The notes under the pieces are model-generated. The model saw only the letters and a list, made by a program, of their open reading frames with translations, was not told the origin of the DNA and ran no database searches. The translations under genes were made by a program, and so were the position numbers. Positions 42,749 to 49,999 of a stretch of 64,000 nt of DNA are shown here, piece by piece. The stretch's first letter is position 1; each line of letters begins with the position of its first letter. Source of the stretch: CAIMUX01 sp964473865 (lineage in GTDB: Bacteria > Eisenbacteria > RBG-16-71-46 > CAIMUX01). Location: assembly GCA_964473865.1 (NCBI GenBank), contig CAYYQN010000005.1:62001-126000 (forward strand), given 5' to 3'.

Positions 42749-43867
42749 TCAAGGCAGCGCGCAGCCCTTCGACCACACTCCGTCGAAGACCCCGTCGAAC
42801 CCTCCGCGCGTCGATCGCCAGCGTCCCCGGATGGCTCCGATCGGCTGTTCCTCCCCATCCAGGATCTCGCCCCCGAACGACCCGACGAGACGCGCTCTTC
42901 CGCCGAAGTGCGTGCCTTCGTCCCGTCCAGCCTCAGTCCACGTTCCGCGCAGGAAACCCTGGAAGCTGCCGGAGGTATCGACCCACTTGCCAAACAGGAC
43001 CCGGAGTCCTCGATCGTTGGAGCCGTAGTGGCCGCGCACGAAGCCGGTCACCTCGCCGGTCCGGCTCAGCCATCGGCCCAGGAACGTCCCCATGGAGTCG
43101 GCTTCGGGCGGCGTGAACCAGACCCCACCCAGGAAGCCCTGCGTGCACGGGCCCGGCCCGACGAGAAAACTCCGCACCGAGAACTTGTTGCCGAGACCAT
43201 CGATCGCCTCGACCTGATCCAGATCCGCCAGGTCATTGACCGCGTACTGCCAGGTGTGACCTCCCGCCACGATCGACACGCTGTCCCGCTCGCCCGTTTC
43301 GCCCAGCGGCATCGGCTGGTGAACCAGGATGCGCAGGCCGTCAAAGCCCAGTCCGGTGTGGCTGATCCAGTCGACACGCGTCCGGCTGGCCCGGGGGCGG
43401 ACGATCGAGTCGTCCCGCTCGAAATCGATCGTGCTGCGGACGATGACCGCGCCGCGATTCACCTCGAGATAGCCACTCCAGTCGACGGGTGCGACATCCA
43501 CGCTGTCGGTGTTGCGGCTGTCCACAATCGGATCGGACGCCAGGATCCCCCAGAGCAGGGTCACCGCATAGGTGCGCGCGGAGTCCCCCTCCGACCAGCG
43601 GATGACCTCGGGGTCGCCGGCCACGGCATCTGCGATCGGCGTTTCCGCCGCCGCGCTCGCGGCAAGCGCCTCGTCGCCAAAGGCTGGTTCCTCGTTTCGG
43701 GAAGTGAGTCCGCCCGTATCACCTTCGAGAGTCGGAATCTCGGCCGCCGGAACCGTGTCCGACGGCCGGGTGGAGTCTTCGCTGCACCCCATGACGGCCA
43801 GGCCCGCAACGAGCAGCACGGCCGCCGCCGAAACGGAAGGGTTGAATCGTCCTCGCAACATGCCCAT
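42749..43867 (-). CDS. Lipoprotein with repeated beta-hairpin units
   Basis: 372 residues. ATG 43867 is preceded by AAAGGAAAGGGGA. Lipobox GLAVMGC places it in the envelope. The central part alternates charged strands (EVNRGAVIVRSTIDFERDD, DRVDWISHTGLGFDGLRILVHQP). The C-terminal third has three related units of the form G-(R/K)-W-x4-G-x-(F/V)-x-G-(F/V)-x2-G-x-W (GRWLSRTGEVTGFVRG, GKWVDTSGSFQGFLRGTW, GRWRSTRGGFDGVFDGVW), probably stacked hairpins. I do not recognise a named family, though such lipoproteins occur in related uncultured phyla. Its promoter region is shared with the divergent histidine kinase. Confidence 0.75.
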   Translation of the reverse strand: MGMLRGRFNPSVSAAAVLLVAGLAVMGCSEDSTRPSDTVPAAEIPTLEGDTGGLTSRNEEPAFGDEALAASAAAETPIADAVAGDPEVIRWSEGDSARTYAVTLLWGILASDPIVDSRNTDSVDVAPVDWSGYLEVNRGAVIVRSTIDFERDDSIVRPRASRTRVDWISHTGLGFDGLRILVHQPMPLGETGERDSVSIVAGGHTWQYAVNDLADLDQVEAIDGLGNKFSVRSFLVGPGPCTQGFLGGVWFTPPEADSMGTFLGRWLSRTGEVTGFVRGHYGSNDRGLRVLFGKWVDTSGSFQGFLRGTWTEAGRDEGTHFGGRARLVGSFGGEILDGEEQPIGAIRGRWRSTRGGFDGVFDGVWSKGCALP

Positions 43868-44292
43868 TCCCCTTTCCTTTGAGACTTCCAGACAGTGCCG
43901 GTTCCGATGATTCGCGAAAAGATGCGGCAGGGTTCCGGGGCGAATCGCCATCCAGAGTCGTGCCAACGGGAGGGAGCCTCGGCCCGCCTCGTTCCATCCG
44001 GCTGCCGCACAAGGCAGTGCCCGGTCCCGAGGGATGGCCGGACCGTCCCCGCGTTCGGCAACTCCCACCTCGAGGTGCCCCGAATCGTACACTCCGTCCC
44101 GGGCCGGCGTCCCCGTGGCGACAAGCATCGCCACGTCGAAGCGCCTCCGGTATGCTCGGAGACGGCCGGGCGTCGGAGATCCGTGCGGGGATCGCATCGC
44201 CCAAGGGTCGGGGCCCGGGACCGGTATGACCTCGCGAGCTACGCCCGGAACCGGCGCTTCGGCGATCCGGGCCTCGGGGCGGAGGGAGGGGG
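43868..44292. other. Divergent intergenic region
   Basis: 425 bases between the lipoprotein and the histidine kinase. A TATGCT hexamer (44151-44156) resembles the -10 elements seen elsewhere in the window but lacks a -35. GGAGGGAGGGGG before 44293 is the kinase ribosome site. No gene seen. Confidence 0.45.
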
Positions 44293-45663
44293 ATGGGTCG
44301 ATCCTCCGGACTGGCCACCAACGCGTCGCAGCGACTCTATGTCGCGGCGATGGGCTTGCTTCTGGCCGGCCTGCTGGCCCTCACCGTCATCACCTCGCTT
44401 TCCACGTACCGGAGTGTGCGAGCGCAGGTCGACAGCGAACTCGAGACTCGCCTGCTTTCCGTCGGGCAGACGATCGCGCAGGGCCTTGCCTCCTCCGGAC
44501 GCGCCGCGCCCACCACGGCCGATTCGGCCGCGATGTACCGGGAAACCCGCGCCGACCTCCTGCGGATTGCGGCCGCGAGCGAGCTCTCCAGCATCGAGGT
44601 GATCGATCGACAGCGCCGGCACCTCACGGGAACAGACGAGGCGATTCCCCTGGGAGCGCGCGATCCGCTGCTGAACGCCCAGCCCGAAGTGGCGGTCGCC
44701 CTGGCGGGAATCCCCGTCGCGACCTCGCTCTACGAGACTCCCGAGCTGCGGGGTACCTTCTTCAAGACCGGATTCGTGCCGATCGAGGACGCGGCGGGGG
44801 AAGTCACCGGGGTCGTGGCGGTCGAGGGTGGATCGGGATTCTTCTCGATCCTGCCGGCTCTCCGCCGGATCTGGTGGGGGACCGGTCTCGCGTCGGCCGT
44901 GATCGCAAGCGTGCTGGCCGTGCTTCTCTTGGGGGTGTTCCGCGCGCTCGGTCGATCCGAGCGGGAACTCAGAGCCACGATGGCGCTCGCCACCGCCGGC
45001 CAGCTGGCGGCGGTCGTCGCCCACGAAATCCGCAACCCGCTCGCCGCCCTCCAGTCCCGCGCGGAGCGGGCGCAGGAGGAGCTGAGAGCGGGCAGCGATC
45101 CGCGTGGCGTCGCCGACCTTCTCGAGGCGATTCCCCTGGAGGTGCATCGACTCGATCGGATCGTGACGAACTACCTGTCTCTGGCTCGCGGCACCGAGGC
45201 GGGTGAGAGTAGCGACGTCCCGCAAGTTGTGGCCCGGACTCTGGACCTGGTGGCAAAGGATCTGGAGCGAGCGAACGTGACGTTGCAGTGCACCGCCCCG
45301 GATCACAGCCTGCGAGCCCGGATGGGTCCGGGCCCGTTGCGGCAGGCCCTGCTGAACCTCTTCCTGAACGCCCGCGAGGCGATGGCGAGCGGCGGCGAGC
45401 TCCGCGTCGGGGTGCGCGCGGACGAAGCCTGGGTCATCATTGAAGTGGAAGATACCGGGGGGGGGATCGACCCGCGCCTCCACCGCAAGATCTTCGAGCC
45501 TTTCTACACGACGCGCCCGGCAGGATCCGGCCTTGGTCTGGCGGTCGTGAGTTCGATCGTGCGCTCCCACCGCGGGCGGGTTGAGGTTCGATCGGAACCC
45601 GGCCGCGGAGCGAAGTTCATCCTCACGCTGCCCCGGGAGCAGAAGGGAACCACCGATGCCTGA
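44293..45663 (+). CDS. Membrane sensor histidine kinase (NtrB-like)
   Basis: 456 residues, ATG 44293 after GGAGGGAGGGGG. Two membrane helices (about 17-38, LYVAAMGLLLAGLLALTVITSL; and about 196-217, GLASAVIASVLAVLLLGVF) enclose a periplasmic sensor of about 150 residues. HisKA follows with phospho-acceptor His244 in VVAHEIRNPLAALQSRAE, then HATPase_c with the N-box in LNLFLNAREAM, G1 DTGGGIDP, FEPFYTTRP and GSGLGLAVV. The HEIRNPL H-box is typical of kinases paired with NtrC-family regulators. It overlaps the regulator gene by eight bases, so the two form one system. Confidence 0.93.
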   Translation: MGRSSGLATNASQRLYVAAMGLLLAGLLALTVITSLSTYRSVRAQVDSELETRLLSVGQTIAQGLASSGRAAPTTADSAAMYRETRADLLRIAAASELSSIEVIDRQRRHLTGTDEAIPLGARDPLLNAQPEVAVALAGIPVATSLYETPELRGTFFKTGFVPIEDAAGEVTGVVAVEGGSGFFSILPALRRIWWGTGLASAVIASVLAVLLLGVFRALGRSERELRATMALATAGQLAAVVAHEIRNPLAALQSRAERAQEELRAGSDPRGVADLLEAIPLEVHRLDRIVTNYLSLARGTEAGESSDVPQVVARTLDLVAKDLERANVTLQCTAPDHSLRARMGPGPLRQALLNLFLNAREAMASGGELRVGVRADEAWVIIEVEDTGGGIDPRLHRKIFEPFYTTRPAGSGLGLAVVSSIVRSHRGRVEVRSEPGRGAKFILTLPREQKGTTDA

Positions 45664-47050
45664 GCGCACAACACCGTTCCGGATTCTGCTGGCCGAAGAC
45701 GAGGCGACCTTTCGGGAAGACATCGAATCGGCGCTCCGCCGGGCCGGCTGTGACGTCGTCGCCGTCGCCTCCGGAAAGGACGCGCTCGACCGGCTCGAAG
45801 GCGAGGAGTTCCACCTCCTAGTCACTGACGTGCGCATGCCGTCTCCCGACGGCCTCGAGCTTCTTCGGTGGGTGAAGCGGGAGCGGCCCCAGGTCGAGGT
45901 GCTGATCCTGACTGGCCAGCGCGAGCTGCTCGAGAACCCGCGGAGCGCCCGCGACGCCATCCGGGAGGGGGCGTTCGACTACCTCTCGAAGCCGGTGAGC
46001 TCCTTTGACCTCCTGGTCAAGGTCGAACGCGTTCGGGAGCGCTGGGATCTCCTGGCGGAGCGAGAACGGCTGCGACGGTGGGCTTCGCGGCTTGCCGGAG
46101 CCGACCTCGAGGAAGGCCGGTTCGAGCAGCTCGTGGGACGAAGCCGGCCGATTCTCGAGATCTTCTCGCTGGCTCGGAAGGTGGCCGCGTCCGACGCGGT
46201 GGTCCTCATCCGCGGCGAGAGCGGCACGGGCAAGTCGATGCTCGCCGCCGCCATCCACAATCACAGCCCCCGCGCGGATGCCCCGTTCATCAAGATCAAC
46301 AGCGGCGCGATCCCGGAAAACCTTCTCGAAAGCGAGTTCTTCGGGCACGAACAGGGCGCCTTCACGGGAGCGGTCCGCCGCAAGGTGGGTCTCTTCGAGG
46401 TGGCCGAAAGCGGGACCGTGTTTCTCGACGAGATCGGCGACCTGCCTCTGGCCATGCAGGTGAAGGTGCTCGCGGCCATCGAAGAGAAGCGATTCATGAG
46501 AGTGGGCGGAACGCAGTCGATCCACTGCGACGTGAGGATCATCGCCGCGACGCATCGCGACCTCGAAGAGGCGATCCGGACCGGGGCGTTCCGCGAGGAC
46601 CTCTACTATCGGGTCAATGTCTTCCCTCTGACCCTCCCTCCCCTGCGGGAACGACCGGAGGACATCCCGCTGTTGGTGGAACACTTCTTGACGAGGAAGG
46701 GGATGGACCCGGGCCGGGTACGTCCCGAGGCGATTCGACTCCTTTGCGGGCACCCGTTCCCGGGGAACATCCGGGAGATGGAGAACCTGATCGAACGGGC
46801 GGCGATTCTGGCCGAGGACTCACCTCTGGGGCCGGAGCACTTTCCGTCGCTCCTGGGATCAGGCCCGGCGCAACCGGTTGGCTTGCCGGAGATTCCGGAT
46901 GAAGGAGTGTCGATGGATGACCTGGAGCGTCGATACATCCTGTCCGCGCTGGCCAAGGCCGGCGGGAACAAGAGCCGGGCCGCGGTTCTCCTGGGCATGA
47001 CCCGGCGAACCCTGTATTCCCGGATGGAACGTCACGGCATTCGTCCCTGA
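45656..47050 (+). CDS. Sigma-54-dependent response regulator (NtrC family)
   Basis: 464 residues. Receiver domain with phospho-acceptor Asp58 (LLVTDVRMPSPDG) and Lys in LSKPV; AAA+ domain with Walker A GESGTGKS (about 187), the sigma-54 contact loop GAFTGA (about 233-238), Walker B VFLDEIG, and the sensor/arginine finger region REDLYYRVNVFPLTLPPLRER; a Fis-type helix-turn-helix at the C-terminus (NKSRAAVLLGMTRRTLYSRMERHGI). It activates RpoN promoters when phosphorylated by the upstream kinase. Downstream genes 47127 and 48182 are the obvious candidate targets; a palindrome and a -24/-12-like sequence lie between. Confidence 0.94.
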   Translation: MPERTTPFRILLAEDEATFREDIESALRRAGCDVVAVASGKDALDRLEGEEFHLLVTDVRMPSPDGLELLRWVKRERPQVEVLILTGQRELLENPRSARDAIREGAFDYLSKPVSSFDLLVKVERVRERWDLLAERERLRRWASRLAGADLEEGRFEQLVGRSRPILEIFSLARKVAASDAVVLIRGESGTGKSMLAAAIHNHSPRADAPFIKINSGAIPENLLESEFFGHEQGAFTGAVRRKVGLFEVAESGTVFLDEIGDLPLAMQVKVLAAIEEKRFMRVGGTQSIHCDVRIIAATHRDLEEAIRTGAFREDLYYRVNVFPLTLPPLRERPEDIPLLVEHFLTRKGMDPGRVRPEAIRLLCGHPFPGNIREMENLIERAAILAEDSPLGPEHFPSLLGSGPAQPVGLPEIPDEGVSMDDLERRYILSALAKAGGNKSRAAVLLGMTRRTLYSRMERHGIRP

Positions 47051-47056
47051 GTTGCC

Positions 47057-47087
47057 CCGTCCGGTACAACCGGTGTACCGGATGGGC
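47057..47087 (+). terminator. Long inverted repeat after the NtrC-type gene
   Basis: CCCGTCCGGTACA (47057-47069) and TGTACCGGATGGG (47075-47087) form a 13-base stem with one G-U pair and a five-base loop, seven bases after the stop. It could be a terminator or attenuator, or a dyad bound by the regulator just encoded. Confidence 0.5.
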
Positions 47088-47100
47088 TAGCAGCCTGCCA
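47085..47100 (+). promoter_or_regulatory. Possible sigma-54 (-24/-12) promoter
   Basis: GGGCTAGCAGCCTGCC has the invariant GG and GC at the correct 12-base offset of TGGCACG-N4-TTGCA, but several other positions differ. It overlaps the end of the inverted repeat and predicts a start near 47111, very close to the 47127 ATG. Weak but suggestive given the upstream sigma-54 activator. Confidence 0.25.
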
Positions 47101-47126
47101 GTCAGGGAAAGGATGGTGCATCCGCG

Positions 47127-48173
47127 ATGCGGTCACGCAAGCTCATCTGCCTGCTGCTGCTCCTCGGCGCCGGCCTGGGGCCGACCCTGGCGGCGGCGCA
47201 AGCCGGGTCCGGGCCCGATCCGGCGCGGGAGATCGAGAGAACCGACCGGATCCTCGAGCGCGCGCGGGACCAGGTCGCCGTCTCCCCCAGCGCCCGGGCG
47301 GCGAAGCTGCTCAACTACGCACTCGACATGCAGGCCCGGGCGAGAGCGACCTACAAACCGCAAGACCGCACCAGCTGGCCGGCGGCCCTGCGGCTCACGC
47401 TGGAGGCTCGGGACTTCGCCCGCCGAGCGATCGAGACGGCCGAAATCGAGGTGAAGGCCCACGAGTCCGTCCGGGACCTCATCGAGTCGACGCGCGAGAT
47501 CTCGCAGGACGCGGCCTCGCTCGTGGCCGAACGCGGCGACACGGAGGCGCAGCGTCTGCTCGACAGCGGCCTCTGGCTGCTCCAGCGGGCCCAAGAGGCA
47601 TACCGTGGAGCGGCGTACCGCAACGCCATCCGGCTGGCGGCGACGGCGCGCGATCTTGTGCAGAGAGCGACCCAGCGGGCGCGCGGCGACGTGCCGGCGG
47701 GAAGTGCGTCCGTGGAGACCGCGCTGGACCGGACCCAGGCCCTGCTCGATGAGCTGCGGGTCAACCTGGAAGGATCCAGCGACCGTCCCGCGATCCGGCT
47801 GAGCGAGGAGGCCCGGCGCCTGCAGGATCGCGCGCTACGGATGCAGCGGGAGCAGAAGCCCGCGCTGGCGCTGCGCCTGACGACCCAAGCCCGCCATGCC
47901 GCGTTGGAGGCGATGCTGAACCTGTCGACCCGGCCGGATGAGGAAGAGGTGGAGCGGGCCCTGTCGATCGTGGAACAGCTGATCCAGGACTCGGCTCCGG
48001 AGATCCAGGCCAGCGGCTCACCTGAGGCGGCCAATCTGCTCGAGTCGGCCCGGCAACGCCATGCAGAAGCAGCGGAGCAGCTCGCGAAGGGGAATGCGCC
48101 GCAAGCTCTCGCCACGGCGCGGATCGCCGAGGGACTGCTCCATCGAGCCGCCGATCTGGCCGGTGAACGTTAG
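47127..48173 (+). CDS. Secreted alpha-helical (coiled-coil) protein
   Basis: 348 residues, ATG 47127; the ribosome site is weak (GGATGG at 47111). Signal peptide MRSRKLICLLLLLGAGLGPTLAAAQA. The rest is almost wholly helical, rich in Ala, Arg, Glu and Leu, with periodic AxxLLxxA units (AKLLNYALDMQARARATY, AQRLLDSGLWLLQRAQEAYR, TALDRTQALLDELRVNLEGSS, ANLLESARQRHAEAAEQLAKG). It likely forms helical hairpins in the periplasm. Nine bases separate it from the next gene, a predicted outer-membrane barrel, so the two may act together. Function unknown. Confidence 0.78.
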   Translation: MRSRKLICLLLLLGAGLGPTLAAAQAGSGPDPAREIERTDRILERARDQVAVSPSARAAKLLNYALDMQARARATYKPQDRTSWPAALRLTLEARDFARRAIETAEIEVKAHESVRDLIESTREISQDAASLVAERGDTEAQRLLDSGLWLLQRAQEAYRGAAYRNAIRLAATARDLVQRATQRARGDVPAGSASVETALDRTQALLDELRVNLEGSSDRPAIRLSEEARRLQDRALRMQREQKPALALRLTTQARHAALEAMLNLSTRPDEEEVERALSIVEQLIQDSAPEIQASGSPEAANLLESARQRHAEAAEQLAKGNAPQALATARIAEGLLHRAADLAGER

Positions 48174-48181
48174 GTTCGGAG

Positions 48182-49702
48182 TTGCGGTTGACGCGCCGAT
48201 ACGCCCCGCGCCGCACCTGCCGCCGCACGCGCGCGCGTGAGAGCCGGCGCTGCGCGCCTCGGGCGTCGGGTCTGCGAAACCTGCGCGCGCCCGAGCGCTC
48301 CGTCCCCGACCCGTTTGACCCGCCGCCGTCCCGGGCGCTTCGGCATGCCGTTCTCGGGCTGCTGATCCTCGCCACTCCCGCCGCGGGATGGGATTTCGGC
48401 GGACGGGTCGGCGCGGAGTTCGAGGGACTCGGCGAGCGGTTCGAGGCCGCGAGCCTCTTCGATGAGAGGGTTCTGCCGGACGGAAGCATCGAAGACGTAT
48501 TGGAGACCGACCCGGTCCTCTCCCGGAGCCTGAGCGCGCTCGGTCTGCTCGAGCTCAGGCTCGATTCGGACGCCTTGGCACCGCTCTCCTGCTCCGTCTC
48601 CGATGTGGCTCGGGTCGGGGACTCCCGAAGACGGAACAGCCTACGGGTGGAGAGCGGCTACCGAGCGGGCGCCGATCGGCTTCGTCTCGAGGGGCAGTGG
48701 GACGCCCAAGGCGGCAAGGACGAGCCGGCCGCCGGGTCGAATGCCCGCCTCGCCGGCACCTGGGACCGAAACCGCCTGCCGCTCGGACTGCGTTCCCAGC
48801 TGCGGCTGGGGGCCGACTGGTCGCACACCGAGGAGGAGGATCTGGCACCCATCCTCGAATCCAGGGTCCTCCGCGGCCATGCCGAGCTGCGGCGGACGAT
48901 GGGCCGGGATCTCGAGCTGCGCGGCCAGGTGGGATACCGCCACAAGGATGCGCTGGGGTCGCGCATCGGCTCCTATGATGCGTGGATCGCCGAGACCGAG
49001 TCGGACGGGACCCTGGGATGGAGCGATCGGGTGCTGCTTCTGCTCCGGGCGGAGGATCGCAACCACGCCGCCGACACGCTGGGAATCCCGTCCTCACGGC
49101 TCGCCGAAGTGACGGCGCGCTACGAAGTAGCTCGCCGGGATTGGATCCGCCCCTACACCGAGCATCGTTTCGAGTGGCAGACCTACGACGCCGCGTCCGA
49201 CATCTTCCGGGATCACCACGGGTGGAGCGGAGAGGTCGGTACCGAGCTGCTCTGGGACGCATCTCGGGGTCTCCGGGGCTCTCGCCGTGACGATGACAGC
49301 CCCGACCTCCGGTTGCGCCTCGGCGGACAGGTCGAGGTCTTCCGCTCGAAGGCCACAGCGACCGACACGCTCGCCATCGACTCGACGTTCGACAGTTACG
49401 GCGGAGTCCTGGGGATCGCTCGCGAGGGAAGCGAGGAGTTCTGGTTCGACGTGAGCGTGGAGGCCGGCCGCCGCGACTACCGGAACGAGGCGGGCAGCGG
49501 AAGCCTCGTCTTCGAAGGGCTCAATCTGAGTCTGGCCTCGACCGACTACACCTACGTGCACACCTCGCTGCTGCTCGATTGGGCGCCGGCGCCATGGGTG
49601 CGGACCGAGGCGTTTTTGCAGTGGGACGAAGAGCTCCACGAAGTCAGCACGGACGACTTCCGGCTGTGGATGGTCAGTCTTTCGATCACGCATCCGTTTT
49701 GA
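48182..49702 (+). CDS. Predicted outer-membrane beta-barrel protein
   Basis: 506 residues if the TTG at 48182 is used; the first ~48 residues are Arg-rich and may be leader, so the start is uncertain. A signal-like segment (RHAVLGLLILATPAAG) precedes the mature WDFGGRVGAEFEGLGERF. The remainder alternates in amphipathic strands with Asp/Arg-rich turns (RLRLEGQWDAQGG, LGLRSQLRLGADWSHT, DLELRGQVGYRHKD, FWFDVSVEAGRRDYRN, VRTEAFLQWDEELHEV) and ends in Phe (SLSITHPF), the hallmark recognised by BAM. About 20 strands are plausible. Probably co-expressed with the secreted helical protein and downstream of the two-component pair. Confidence 0.74.
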   Translation: MRLTRRYAPRRTCRRTRARESRRCAPRASGLRNLRAPERSVPDPFDPPPSRALRHAVLGLLILATPAAGWDFGGRVGAEFEGLGERFEAASLFDERVLPDGSIEDVLETDPVLSRSLSALGLLELRLDSDALAPLSCSVSDVARVGDSRRRNSLRVESGYRAGADRLRLEGQWDAQGGKDEPAAGSNARLAGTWDRNRLPLGLRSQLRLGADWSHTEEEDLAPILESRVLRGHAELRRTMGRDLELRGQVGYRHKDALGSRIGSYDAWIAETESDGTLGWSDRVLLLLRAEDRNHAADTLGIPSSRLAEVTARYEVARRDWIRPYTEHRFEWQTYDAASDIFRDHHGWSGEVGTELLWDASRGLRGSRRDDDSPDLRLRLGGQVEVFRSKATATDTLAIDSTFDSYGGVLGIAREGSEEFWFDVSVEAGRRDYRNEAGSGSLVFEGLNLSLASTDYTYVHTSLLLDWAPAPWVRTEAFLQWDEELHEVSTDDFRLWMVSLSITHPF

Positions 49703-49806
49703 CCGCCCACGCCGAGAAGCTCCCGCGGGTCGTCGCGAACAACCTGGTCGCGCCGTCGCCGGTCCATGATCACCAGCGGGTCCGGCCACGCGCAATACGT
49801 TCCAGG

Positions 49807-49835
49807 TTGCCCAGTCTGCACGAACCTGCCATACT
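49807..49835 (+). promoter_or_regulatory. Possible promoter before the LVIVD-repeat gene
   Basis: TTGCCC (49807-49812), 17-base spacer, CATACT (49830-49835). Four of six matches in each hexamer; leader of about 160 bases to the ATG at 50000. Confidence 0.3.
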
Positions 49836-49999
49836 CAGGGCATGGTGAAGCGCCTGCGCCTCGGGATCGAGTCTCCCGCGATCGTGCCTCCGTCCGAGCA
49901 GTGACTTCGCCGCTCGGAACGTGAGGAACCGACATTTCCCTGGGGCGTCCGCGGCCGGCCCAGGGGTTGCCGTGACGGATCTGACGCTGGGAGGGAATC

